Part shown: piece after piece, positions 8,985-17,883 of the stretch
Numbering within the stretch: position 1 is the first letter of the stretch
How the letters are laid out: every line of letters starts with the position of its first letter
Assembly: GCA_947164985.1 (NCBI GenBank)
Contig: CAMUYI010000001.1
Coordinates: 124,001-188,000, forward strand
DNA: 64,000 nt
Direction: 5' to 3'
Origin: an uncultured Bacteroidales bacterium
GTDB lineage: Bacteria > Bacteroidota > Bacteroidia > Bacteroidales > Paludibacteraceae
Made by a program: the position numbers and the translations under genes
The notes under the pieces: model-generated
Databases searched by the model: none
The model's input: only the letters and a program-made list of their open reading frames with translations
What the model was told of the DNA's origin: nothing

Positions 8985-11366
8985 TTATCTTCTGGCGTTA
9001 CGAATAGCACGCAGTACTTGATTCGTTGCCCGATTAATGTCTGCATCAGATAGTTTGCCTTCTTTATGCGCTTTAGTGAGCGCTTGAATGGTCTCTTCTC
9101 CTCCCGGCATAATAAGGTCAACACCGGCACGAATACATTCTGCTTCATCAGCCAGTTCGGGACCTGTTGAATACCAGTCGGTCATTATCACCCCATCGAA
9201 ACCCCATTCGTCACGTAGCAGATCCGAACATAGCTCATGATTCATAGCGCAATAGGTACCATTCAATTTGTTATAGGCTATCATGATTGATGAGGGATGA
9301 GCCTCACGTATCGCGATTTCGAATCCTCGCCAGTATATCTCCCGCAAAACACGCTCATCTACGTCGGAAGAGACTGTTCGACGATACGCTTCCTGATTGT
9401 TAGCGCAGAAATGCTTAAGCGTACAATAATTACCACTCCTTGACTCAACCCCTTTCGCCGTAACGGAAGCCATCCTGCCCGTCAATAGGGGATCCTCAGA
9501 ATAGTACTCGTAGTTTCGTCCACAAAGCGGGTTACGAACAATATTCATTGCGGGACCTAACCAGAACGACACGCCATACTCCGACATCTCGTCACTTATT
9601 GCCTCACCCATCTTTTGTGCGAGTTCGACATTCCAAGTCTGAGCTACCATAGCCTCAACGGGGAAAGCAGTCACATACTGATAAAGAACCTGACCTTTAT
9701 TCTCTTTACCTATCAAAAAATACCGCATCCAACGAGGCAGGTACTCATAGATAGACAGCGAGAATTCCAGGGGTTTAATTTCTCCATTAGGATAAAGAAC
9801 CGATTTTTTCTCAAGTCGCAAACCTGCAGGGCCATCACAAAACTCAATATTATGCACGCCTTCATTCACAAAGGCAGCAGTTGTATGTCCTACTGCTCCG
9901 GGAACGGAGAAACCATTCTTGTCTGCGTTCATACCTGTTCCGGCAAGTAAGCGAACATCAAATTGCGAGGTCTCGCCGGTTAACGGAGCTACGACTCTAC
10001 TATGTTCTGCGCGAGTTATGCTATTAATCGATATATGAGGCAGATCCCGAGGAACCTCAAAACGATTCGTATGATGCAATTCGGCTATGTTTGTCCGAGG
10101 CCGACAGAGGTGTTTATGGTGCTCAAGAATAAGCGTGTTCGGAACCCTCACAACTGCTACAGGGACTGTTGAACGCGAGTCGTCTCCTAGTAGGACAATA
10201 TAATCACCTTCACGTACAATAGTTTGAGCATCCGACTCGTCGTACTGAGCCAAGGATGCTATATCAAAGCATAGACTTATGATTTCTGTTTCTTTGGGCT
10301 GAAGAACTTTGGTCTTTGCAAAAGCCACAAGACGTTGATATTCACAATCTTCGCCCGGACAACGGGCATACGCCTGAACTATATTTTTTCCTGCACGCGG
10401 ACCATTATTCGTTACTTCTACGGAGCAAATCAATTTATCATCCGACAAGCGAATTTGCTGAGCAGAATGAACAAACGAAGTATAGGTTAACCCATATCCG
10501 AAAGGATAGCGAGGCGACACATCAAAACTATCGAAATACCTATACCCTACGTATATTCCTTCCTTATATAGAGCGAGCTCAGGATCTTTCCCGAACTCAT
10601 CTCCAAAAGGAACATCCTCATAGGATTTAGGCCACGTAACAGCTAATTTTCCTGATGGATTCACTTTGCCGGTGAGGATATGAGCAACGGCATGTCCGCC
10701 CTCCATGCCCAATTGGCCCATATATACGATTGCGCCTATTCCCGGTATGTCGTCAAGAGGCGTGAGGTCAATCGGTGCACCGGAGTTGATCAGTAGTACA
10801 AAACGCGGATAATTCGCTGCACACAGACGAATATTGGCGATCTCATCATCGGTCAGACGGAAGTTGCCTGGAATATCTTCACGATCCTTACCTTCGCCTG
10901 ATTGCCGCGCAACAACATAAATACAGGTATCGGCAGAGGCCAACTGCTCAGCCACAAGCATGCCACCTGTAGGATAAATATATTCTATTCCTAAAAGGGC
11001 ATCTATACGCCGGGCAGTAGGTATCAGCAATTTGCGTCGCATGGAACTAAGAAACGATTTCCTACCGGATTTCCATTGCTCATCGTAACGTTTTAACCAC
11101 TCATTCGTAAGAATATCAAAACCGGCATCTATCAACCCTTCCAAGACTGACACATTATGTCTTGCGTTCACTTCTCCGCTTCCGCTTCCTCCTTTAATAG
11201 TATATTGAGCCCCTGCTCCATAAAGAGCTATAGGACAAGGACTTAAGGGTAACACACCATTATTCTCAAGCAGAACAACGCCCTCCGTAGCTATCTCATA
11301 AGAGAGAGCACGGTTACGTAATTCGCGAGCCGATTCATGATCTGTCAATTGTGACTTGGTTGTCAT
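8985..11366 (-). CDS. Glycoside hydrolase family 3 beta-glycosidase with permuted domain order
   Basis: This 793-residue protein has its GH3 domains in reversed order. The C-terminal-type GH3 domain with the acid/base-loop region (RQSGEGKDREDIPG) and the FnIII-like domain come first (about 25-430). The TIM-barrel domain with the nucleophile motif VIMTDWYST comes last (about 480-790), including WNVELAQKMGEAISDE and KHFCANNQE. This permuted order is known for some ruminal beta-glucosidases. No signal peptide is seen, so it is probably cytoplasmic and hydrolyses short beta-glucosides or similar oligosaccharides. It starts 13 bp after hflX. Codon choice looks more A/T-rich and less uniform than its neighbours, which suggests acquisition by transfer. 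Confidence 0.88.
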   Translation of the reverse strand: MTTKSQLTDHESARELRNRALSYEIATEGVVLLENNGVLPLSPCPIALYGAGAQYTIKGGSGSGEVNARHNVSVLEGLIDAGFDILTNEWLKRYDEQWKSGRKSFLSSMRRKLLIPTARRIDALLGIEYIYPTGGMLVAEQLASADTCIYVVARQSGEGKDREDIPGNFRLTDDEIANIRLCAANYPRFVLLINSGAPIDLTPLDDIPGIGAIVYMGQLGMEGGHAVAHILTGKVNPSGKLAVTWPKSYEDVPFGDEFGKDPELALYKEGIYVGYRYFDSFDVSPRYPFGYGLTYTSFVHSAQQIRLSDDKLICSVEVTNNGPRAGKNIVQAYARCPGEDCEYQRLVAFAKTKVLQPKETEIISLCFDIASLAQYDESDAQTIVREGDYIVLLGDDSRSTVPVAVVRVPNTLILEHHKHLCRPRTNIAELHHTNRFEVPRDLPHISINSITRAEHSRVVAPLTGETSQFDVRLLAGTGMNADKNGFSVPGAVGHTTAAFVNEGVHNIEFCDGPAGLRLEKKSVLYPNGEIKPLEFSLSIYEYLPRWMRYFLIGKENKGQVLYQYVTAFPVEAMVAQTWNVELAQKMGEAISDEMSEYGVSFWLGPAMNIVRNPLCGRNYEYYSEDPLLTGRMASVTAKGVESRSGNYCTLKHFCANNQEAYRRTVSSDVDERVLREIYWRGFEIAIREAHPSSIMIAYNKLNGTYCAMNHELCSDLLRDEWGFDGVIMTDWYSTGPELADEAECIRAGVDLIMPGGEETIQALTKAHKEGKLSDADINRATNQVLRAIRNARR

Positions 11367-11379
11367 ACAAAGAATGGTT

Positions 11380-12609
11380 TTAGTTCTCTGTATCGTAGTT
11401 TTGAAACAGGAAATCGTTATATGGATAGCGTTTTACGTGTATCGCTTTGATACGGTCGTATAGCAGCGCACGCAAAGCGTCTAGATTATCCTTATTTTTC
11501 GCAGAGATAAAGATGCAGTCCTCTCCTAAACGAGCCATCCAGGTCTTTTGGAGATCCGCCAACGAGAGGTTCTCCCGCTGGATCGGCGTGAGGTCGTCTT
11601 CCTCTTTGGGAATATACGTAAAATTGTCGATCTTGTTAAAGATAACAATAGTCGGTTTGTCTTCCTTGCAGATATCCGCAATCGTCTGCTGCACCACTTC
11701 GTACTGCTCCTCGAAATTCGGATGGCTGATATCCACTACGTGTACCAGCAAGTCTGCTTCGCGCACCTCGTCCAGCGTTGATTTGAATGACTCTACCAGA
11801 TGGTGCGGTAACTTACGGATGAATCCGACCGTATCGGAAAGCAGGAACGGGAGGTTCTCGATTGTCACCTTTCTTACTGTTGTATCGAGTGTCGCAAAGA
11901 GTTTGTTCTCCGCGAAGACATCGGACTTGGAGAGCAGGTTCATCAGGGTCGATTTGCCGACGTTGGTATAACCTACCAGCGCCACACGCACCATCTTACC
12001 GCGATGCTGACGTTGCGTTGCCATCTGTTTATCGATCGTCTTGAGTTGCTCCCGCAGCAAAGCGATACGCTGACCGATCACACGCTTATCGGCTTCTATC
12101 TGCGTCTCACCCATACCACGGTTAGTACCTCCACCGCCTCGTTGACGATCCAAGTGACTCCACATACGGGTCAAACGCGGAAGCATGTACTGCAAATGCG
12201 CCATCTCCACCTGCGTCTTCGCGTAAGAGGTCTGCGCACGCTGCAAGAAGATCTCCAGAATCAATATCGTTCGATCAATAACGCGCACGTCCGGTTGACC
12301 TTTGTGATTCAGCGCCTTTTCAATATTACGAATCTGCCGCGGACTCAACTCGTCATCAAAGATGACCACATCAATCGGATGGTGCTCTTGGATATACTGA
12401 TCAATCTCTTCAAGTTTACCTTCGCCTACGTATGTCGCCGTAATCGGCAGATTCAAACGTTGGGTGAACCGCTTCACCGGCACGATACCATGCGTATCTG
12501 CCAAAAAGGCCAACTCATCCAAGTACTCCTTAGTGCGATCTTCCGGTTGGTTAGGCGTGATCAATCCAACCAAAACGGCATGCTCAATATATGGTTTTAT
12601 CTCTATCAT
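11380..12609 (-). CDS. hflX: Ribosome-associated GTPase HflX
   Basis: This 409-residue TRAFAC GTPase has an N-terminal HflX domain (ITPNQPEDRTKEYLDELAFL, then YVGEGKLEEI). A Gly-rich linker with RGGGGTNRGMGETQIE follows, then the G domain with the P-loop GYTNVGKST, switch II DTVGFIRKLP and NKID. HflX splits stalled 70S ribosomes and rescues them under stress. The start at 12609 (MIEIKPYIEH) is preferred over upstream codons that would lie in the promoter. The C-terminus carries a short tail after the G domain. It is the first gene of a transcript that continues into the GH3 gene. Confidence 0.93.
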   Translation of the reverse strand: MIEIKPYIEHAVLVGLITPNQPEDRTKEYLDELAFLADTHGIVPVKRFTQRLNLPITATYVGEGKLEEIDQYIQEHHPIDVVIFDDELSPRQIRNIEKALNHKGQPDVRVIDRTILILEIFLQRAQTSYAKTQVEMAHLQYMLPRLTRMWSHLDRQRGGGGTNRGMGETQIEADKRVIGQRIALLREQLKTIDKQMATQRQHRGKMVRVALVGYTNVGKSTLMNLLSKSDVFAENKLFATLDTTVRKVTIENLPFLLSDTVGFIRKLPHHLVESFKSTLDEVREADLLVHVVDISHPNFEEQYEVVQQTIADICKEDKPTIVIFNKIDNFTYIPKEEDDLTPIQRENLSLADLQKTWMARLGEDCIFISAKNKDNLDALRALLYDRIKAIHVKRYPYNDFLFQNYDTEN

Positions 12610-12620
12610 AAATTTTGGCG

Positions 12621-12652
12621 CAAAGTTACAAAAAAAAAATGACATACACAAG
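12621..12652 (-). promoter_or_regulatory. hflX promoter embedded in the rpsO terminator
   Basis: On the minus strand, CTTG (12652-12649), a 20-nt spacer, then TAACTTTG (12628-12621). The -33 box lies in the loop/arm of the rpsO terminator hairpin and the spacer is its T-tract. Confidence 0.75.
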
Positions 12653-12660
12653 AGTGTATG
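12630..12660 (-). terminator. Intrinsic terminator after rpsO
   Basis: The hairpin has arms CATACAC/GTGTATG (12643-12649 and 12654-12660) with a 4-nt loop. It is followed on the minus strand by a run of 10 T. A second small hairpin (GTCGAG/CTCGAC) lies just at the rpsO stop. Confidence 0.8.
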
Positions 12661-12718
12661 CCACTTTTTTGATTTTTTCCGTAAACGAATGGCCCAATTG
12701 GGTGTCGAGCCGCTCGAC

Positions 12719-12988
12719 TTACTTACGAATACCGAGTTCTTTGATGATTGCGCGGTAACGCTCGATGTCTTTTGCCTTCAGGTAATCCAACATACGACGA
12801 CGCTTACCTACCAATGCGGTCAGGGCGCGCTCTGTACCGAAGTCCTTACGGTTTGCCTTCAGGTGCTCGGTCAGGTGGTTGATACGGAAGGTGAACAATG
12901 CGATTTGGCTCTCTGCAGAACCGGTGTTTTTAGCGTCGTTGCCGTACTTTGCGAACAACTCTGCTTTTTTCTCAGCTGTTAAATACAT
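12719..12988 (-). CDS. rpsO: 30S ribosomal protein S15
   Basis: This 89-residue protein is the full length of bacterial S15, with the characteristic ALTALVGKRRRMLDYLK segment and the GSAESQIALFTFRINHLTEHLK helix. It binds 16S rRNA at the central three-way junction early in 30S assembly. It has its own promoter at 13085-13116, a leader of roughly 90 nt, and its own terminator, so it is a single-gene transcript. Confidence 0.97.
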   Translation of the reverse strand: MYLTAEKKAELFAKYGNDAKNTGSAESQIALFTFRINHLTEHLKANRKDFGTERALTALVGKRRRMLDYLKAKDIERYRAIIKELGIRK

Positions 12989-13079
12989 TTCTGATTTGTT
13001 TTTTAGTTATACAATCACCACTAAAGCCGAATCTATCATCCCAACTTCGTGGCATTAATGTGCCTTTTCACTCAAAAAA
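12989..13079 (-). other. rpsO 5' leader, possible autoregulatory RNA
   Basis: About 90 nt separate the predicted transcription start from the ATG. The leader contains a small hairpin (GGCA/TGCC around 13048-13061) followed by a GATAGATTCGG segment. S15 represses its own mRNA in several bacteria through unrelated leader structures. Whether this leader does so is inference. Confidence 0.3.
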
Positions 13080-13084
13080 GCTTG

Positions 13085-13116
13085 CAAAATTACTGCTTTT
13101 TTACGAAACCACCAAA
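13085..13116 (-). promoter_or_regulatory. Promoter for rpsO
   Basis: Minus strand: TTTG (13116-13113), 20 nt ending AAGCAG, then TAATTTTG (13092-13085). Confidence 0.78.
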
Positions 13117-13163
13117 TTTTTGGACAAAAAAATGCATTTTTTGTTAAAAAATACAGAAAAACG

Positions 13164-13916
13164 TCAATGAATGAACAAATCCGGGCGGTCGGAGATGATA
13201 CCATCGGCCTTAGCCGGTGCTTTGGCAGGATCATCGACGGTCCACACTTTGACTTCCTTGCCATGCGCATGCATATCGTCGATAAAACGGTCTGTAGCAA
13301 AATAATGGAAGATATTAAACGATGCCACGAAATCGTATTTCTCCCAACTGAACTTTGAGAAACCGTTGTCGAAGAGGACACTTCCCATACGCGCAATCAG
13401 TAGTTTTTCCAAGCGTAAGGTCGGGTCGATCGCATGCAGTTTAAAGAGCACATCGTCGTTGAAGGACTGAAAAACAACCTCTTTCTCCATCTGATAGGAC
13501 TTGACGATGCTGTCTGCCAGCGCCTCGATACCGGAATATTGGTCATCGCGTTTCTTTTTGATCTCCAATAGCAGCGGACAACGCCCTTTGCATAGGGCAA
13601 GTACCTGCTCCAAAGTAGGAATGCGCTCGTTGGATACCGAACCGTCGTGATTCAAGATCCGCAAGGACTGAATCTCTTCGAGGGTCATCTCCTCGATCAT
13701 TCCTTTTCCGTTGGTAGTACGGTTCACGCTCTGGTCGTGGCATACGACGATACGCTTATCAGCGGTCAGATGCAGGTCTACCTCTACCATGTTGGCACCC
13801 GTTTGGATACCTTTTTCAATGCACGAAAGACTGTTTTCTGTTCCTAAAAGCGCTCCACCGCGGTGAGCAATAATGATAGCTGTCATAACAGACATAGCAA
13901 TTAGCAATTTATTCAT
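13164..13916 (-). CDS. Glycerophosphodiester phosphodiesterase family protein
   Basis: This 250-residue GDPD TIM-barrel protein has the N-terminal IIIAHRGG (H18-R19), TENS with the metal-binding Glu (E27), VEVDLHLTAD, and the second catalytic His in VVCHD. The C-terminal VKVWTVDDP is also typical. The family hydrolyses glycerophosphodiesters to glycerol 3-phosphate and an alcohol. The ATG at 13916 overlaps the stop of the 1291-residue NTPase as TAATG, so its translation is coupled to that gene. The alternative start at 13886 (MTAIIIAHRGG) would give a more standard N-terminus. The hydrophobic first 16 residues could be a weak membrane or export signal. Its role beside the NTPase is unknown. 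Confidence 0.88.
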   Translation of the reverse strand: MNKLLIAMSVMTAIIIAHRGGALLGTENSLSCIEKGIQTGANMVEVDLHLTADKRIVVCHDQSVNRTTNGKGMIEEMTLEEIQSLRILNHDGSVSNERIPTLEQVLALCKGRCPLLLEIKKKRDDQYSGIEALADSIVKSYQMEKEVVFQSFNDDVLFKLHAIDPTLRLEKLLIARMGSVLFDNGFSKFSWEKYDFVASFNIFHYFATDRFIDDMHAHGKEVKVWTVDDPAKAPAKADGIISDRPDLFIH

Positions 13917-16900
13917 TATAAACGAAGGTTAAACATTTTGTTAAATACAATCTTTACCACGTACTCAAACCACTCGAAGCTGTCGTTCGCTTTCTCGGTC
14001 GCCTGAAGGGAACGGACAACGACATCGTCGATCGCCTCTTCGTGAATGAGCGTATAGATGAGGGCATTACCGAACTTATGGGTGAACAGATCTGATAGCC
14101 GTTCTCCGCCCGGGTTGTAACCCAGGATTTCATCCTTATAATCGCCGATACCGGGGAAGGTAAGACGGACGATATCTTTGGTCAGGAACGCGTTCACCTG
14201 TTGCGGGAAATAATTCTTGGCGGTTCCTAAGATTTTACCGATAAGTGTGATGATTGACTCACCCGTATCCGGATAGCGCAAGTTGACATTTTGCTCGAAT
14301 TCATCGAGAATTTTGCGGTTCGGAATCTGCTCCATAACGGAGAGCAGAAGGTCGAGTGAAGTGTAAATATACCCGGAGTCGGCCACGAGTTCAGAGATAT
14401 TATTGAGCAGATGTACCAGCAACTCTTTATCGCGCGTCTCGATGGCTTTGTTAATCAATTGTCGGAAGGCCGGTACACTCTTGGCCTCAGGGTCTCTGTT
14501 ATCGCCATATCGCACGCAATAAACCATGGCGTACCAGGTCATGACATTGCGCTTGTAAAGTTGCATGGGGTTGGCTTTGTAACTATTCCGTCCTTTGAAC
14601 CAGCCTCGGCAACGGAGCGTCCAGTCTACGCACCATTCGGTAAGCATCTCTTCGACCTCTTGGGGTAGTTGCGGCATCTTCAAACCTAACTGATAAAGCA
14701 CGTAGATGAAGGACATCTGCGAATAGTCAAACCATTCCGAATCGCGATTAGAACCGGCGCGCAGAGCTTGCAGGATGGGTTGCACATTTTGATAGTCTGC
14801 TACGCCGGCGATGATCAGGATACGCTCCAACGCAAAATAACTAAGACTGTCACCGGATTTGTATGCCTCGATCACTTTGGGGATCCATGCTTTCCATTGT
14901 TCCGCTGTCGGTGCATCGGGTTGGCCTTGCTTGGAGTACAAATAAGCGAAAGGAGCTATCTTCGCCAAGTCGATCGCGTGGGTATCCCAATAGGTGGCAT
15001 ACTCAATCACGTTGTTCACATAGTCCGACTGAAATAGCACCTGCCGACGCATGACGAGTTGGATGAACGGCAAGACGAGACGGAAGAGGGTGAAGTTAGC
15101 CGTCAGATGTTTGGCTACCGCCGTGATATCATCAAAGATATCGCTGACCTGTATGCCACTTTCTGCTTCGTCTCCCGCCAAGACGCGGTCGATGATAAGC
15201 AGAATGTTAATACGCGTACCGGTCTCCAGGAAGGTCATGACGCGTTTGCGCCGTTTACCATTCGCCAAGCCCACAAGCGGCGTTTGATGGATATAATCGT
15301 ACATATGCGCCACAATCTGCCGCGTCACGTTCTCCTTCAATGGTGCATAAGAGAGGGTATGGGTCTTATTGGACGCATAGTAGATCATGAGGCAGACGTT
15401 ATCACGGATTTCCGTGATGGCATCGTCCATGATGATATCGAGTAAGGCAAACGGGTCTTGATCATAGAGATGCTCGTTATGATAATCGGTCATGAAAACA
15501 CCGTTGATCAGCGTACCGGCTGCCATGCGTTTGCGGTTCATGAGCGGTGCTAAAGCGGCACTCAATTGCTTATACTGACTGATCGTATCGTTATCCGCCT
15601 TGTTCTTCTCGATGATTTTCCAAACGCTGTTATATTGCGTAATCGTCTCGCGCAAGTCATCCTCGGTGTAGGTCAACAGTTCGTTTAAGAGCGAGAAGAG
15701 CGGTTGTTCGAAGTTCTCCGTCACCAGCGTATTGAGGATATCCGTCACCAGCGTGACGATGGTGAAGTTATCGCTATAATCGCTTGCCAGACGGATAATA
15801 GTCTGCGGATCACCCGTACGCATATAATCCATGATCAGCACGTTTCGCAGCGTACTGATGAATACTTCGTTCATGCAAGCTTGCCGTATAGTAGCGGCGA
15901 AAACTTCCGTTGAAATCGGCGTTTTTTGATCCAAAGAGGCGGTCTCGCGTTCAAAATAAACGAGTGCCAGCATGTACTCCAAGAATCGCTCATAGATAAA
16001 CTGCACTTTCTCTTCTTTGACGAGTCGAAGGATAGGACGTTCGGGTTTATTGAGCAGCTCTTTGAAGGCGATCGTATCGGCTTTGGCGCCAAACCACTCC
16101 AGCATCACGGAGTCCTGCGCCGTACCGCTCTCGTAAGCCGCCAAGAGATAGGCGGCTATCTCCCGCAGGATCTCCACTTGTTTGTTGCCGGCATAGGAGT
16201 GACCGATATCGGACAGCATCTTACCGAACAGTGCGATAGAGGTATAGGCATCATTGCTCTCCGGCAGACTGTATCCCAAGTAGTTCGTACAGACAATCTT
16301 GAGGATAAGCGGGTTCTTGATACGGATGATATTTTTCCGCGATATAGATTCATACGTCGTATCCATCTGATATAAGTCTTGATAGATGATATACGCGCGC
16401 GTGAGTTCGGAGTCAGTAAACGAACGTACCGTCGTCTCTTCGCCTAAGGCGCTGAAAAGTGACATATCCTGCTGCTTCTGTTCGGGACGCAATTCATTCT
16501 GCCAGGTGTAGTTACGACAGGTGAAGATCACGCGGAAAGCCCTCAGGTCATGGCTGCCGAACAGCGCATACAGATCTTTATACAACGCCAAAGGACCGGT
16601 GTCCCCTTCGGCTTTAGCGGGATAACTGAGTACCTCATTAATGGCATCAAAGAGGATGAAGATACGATGGCCGGCTTCAACCGCTTTGTCGGAAGTATTG
16701 CGCAAAAACTGACGGATATCTTTCTTGCGGGAGAGTTCGAAGATCGTGCGGAGGCGTTGTTCAAGCGTCTGGTCGGCAAACTCCGAACTGGCGAACGTGA
16801 TCACCGCATCTTCGGACTGAATCAGCTGTTCCGTCCAATGGCATAGTTGGGTGGTCTTACCTTGTCCGGCTTCACCTAAGAGCGGAAGGAGACGGTCGTC

Positions 16901-17791
16901 GGAAGTCCCGAAAGTAGCAAAGATTTCCGCTAAGTTATCACGCTCCACAAACAACTCGCGGTTGTATTTCTTCTCGGCGTACATATGGTCGAGGTAGTCC
17001 TGTGAGTAGTTGGACATGCATTGCCTTAGTTCACTCCAGTTGAGGTCTTTGGCCACATCGAAAGAGGGCACAATGGTCTTGCACCAGGCATCCAACGCCG
17101 GGTTGAGTTCATTGCTGATACGCGTTACCGCATGTTCATCGGAGGAGATAAACGATATCTCTTCCTCTTTGAGCGTCTGGAAGATATAGGTGTACCCTTT
17201 CTCGGACTGATGGATCAGCGGGTAGAGTTCGATCTGTCCGTGTGTCGGCGAAACGATATAGAAATGTCCTTCTTCCGCTTTTTCCGGATATTGTGCTAAC
17301 ACGCTGATAGCCTGCGCCAACTCTTCCACACGGTCTTTGATCTGCTCCACTACCTCTTCGTAGATGCTCTCAGCCAGAGTCGTTCCGTGGCCTTTGTACT
17401 CATTACGTATCTGCACGAGACTCTTCTCTTTCTTACTCCCGAGCCATAAGTTACGTTTGGAGGTAGCGACTGTAAGGAGAGCTTTGGTGAGCGGTTCATC
17501 CGGCAGTTCATCCTTGGCAGCCCAAACGACCTTAGGTAGGATATCGTTCGCCCAGTCGCCAAACGAGAGCGGACGCTTGGTATCGATCTTATTGATCACA
17601 AAAACAGCCTGCGGATGGGGCACTTTTTCCGCTTCACGAACCAAACCAAGCAGGACAATGGACAAGTATTGCGCAGAGATCTCAAAGAAATCCAACGCAT
17701 AGTTCATCGCTTTGGAATAAACACCGTTTGCCAATTGCGTACGGTATTGCTCTAAGGGGTGAGCCAACGAAATAGGTAGTTTATCTGCCAT
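13916..17791 (-). CDS. STAND/NACHT-type NTPase with HEPN-like N-terminus, candidate defence protein
   Basis: This is a very large soluble protein of 1291 residues with three parts. Residues 1-170 are helical and contain R129-N-E-Y-K-G-H135, matching the Rx4-6H catalytic motif of HEPN ribonucleases with the usual polar residue after Arg. Residues about 285-520 are a STAND NTPase: Walker A GEAGQGKT (306-313), Walker B IFILFDAINE (D382, E386), and a downstream TCRNYTW sensor. From about 520 to the end there is a long helical, repeat-like region with no recognised domain, suitable as a ligand sensor. HEPN plus STAND is an architecture typical of abortive-infection proteins. It shares a bidirectional promoter with a membrane protein gene and its stop overlaps the GDPD start. 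The HEPN call is from the motif only. Confidence 0.75.
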   Translation of the reverse strand: MADKLPISLAHPLEQYRTQLANGVYSKAMNYALDFFEISAQYLSIVLLGLVREAEKVPHPQAVFVINKIDTKRPLSFGDWANDILPKVVWAAKDELPDEPLTKALLTVATSKRNLWLGSKKEKSLVQIRNEYKGHGTTLAESIYEEVVEQIKDRVEELAQAISVLAQYPEKAEEGHFYIVSPTHGQIELYPLIHQSEKGYTYIFQTLKEEEISFISSDEHAVTRISNELNPALDAWCKTIVPSFDVAKDLNWSELRQCMSNYSQDYLDHMYAEKKYNRELFVERDNLAEIFATFGTSDDRLLPLLGEAGQGKTTQLCHWTEQLIQSEDAVITFASSEFADQTLEQRLRTIFELSRKKDIRQFLRNTSDKAVEAGHRIFILFDAINEVLSYPAKAEGDTGPLALYKDLYALFGSHDLRAFRVIFTCRNYTWQNELRPEQKQQDMSLFSALGEETTVRSFTDSELTRAYIIYQDLYQMDTTYESISRKNIIRIKNPLILKIVCTNYLGYSLPESNDAYTSIALFGKMLSDIGHSYAGNKQVEILREIAAYLLAAYESGTAQDSVMLEWFGAKADTIAFKELLNKPERPILRLVKEEKVQFIYERFLEYMLALVYFERETASLDQKTPISTEVFAATIRQACMNEVFISTLRNVLIMDYMRTGDPQTIIRLASDYSDNFTIVTLVTDILNTLVTENFEQPLFSLLNELLTYTEDDLRETITQYNSVWKIIEKNKADNDTISQYKQLSAALAPLMNRKRMAAGTLINGVFMTDYHNEHLYDQDPFALLDIIMDDAITEIRDNVCLMIYYASNKTHTLSYAPLKENVTRQIVAHMYDYIHQTPLVGLANGKRRKRVMTFLETGTRINILLIIDRVLAGDEAESGIQVSDIFDDITAVAKHLTANFTLFRLVLPFIQLVMRRQVLFQSDYVNNVIEYATYWDTHAIDLAKIAPFAYLYSKQGQPDAPTAEQWKAWIPKVIEAYKSGDSLSYFALERILIIAGVADYQNVQPILQALRAGSNRDSEWFDYSQMSFIYVLYQLGLKMPQLPQEVEEMLTEWCVDWTLRCRGWFKGRNSYKANPMQLYKRNVMTWYAMVYCVRYGDNRDPEAKSVPAFRQLINKAIETRDKELLVHLLNNISELVADSGYIYTSLDLLLSVMEQIPNRKILDEFEQNVNLRYPDTGESIITLIGKILGTAKNYFPQQVNAFLTKDIVRLTFPGIGDYKDEILGYNPGGERLSDLFTHKFGNALIYTLIHEEAIDDVVVRSLQATEKANDSFEWFEYVVKIVFNKMFNLRL

Positions 17792-17810
17792 AAGTCACAA
17801 TTTTGCGGTG

Positions 17811-17858
17811 CAAAAGTACAAAAAAATTTGCATATATGCAAAAAAAAGTGTAAATTTG
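17811..17858. promoter_or_regulatory. Bidirectional promoter with 16-bp palindromic -33 element
   Basis: The perfect palindrome TTTGCATATATGCAAA lies at 17827-17842. Plus strand: 20 nt later TAAATTTG (17851-17858). Minus strand: 20 nt later TACTTTTG (17818-17811). It drives the STAND NTPase (-) and the CorA-like protein (+) together. Confidence 0.82.
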
Positions 17859-17883
17859 CAGCCAAATTTTAAACATCGCAGGT

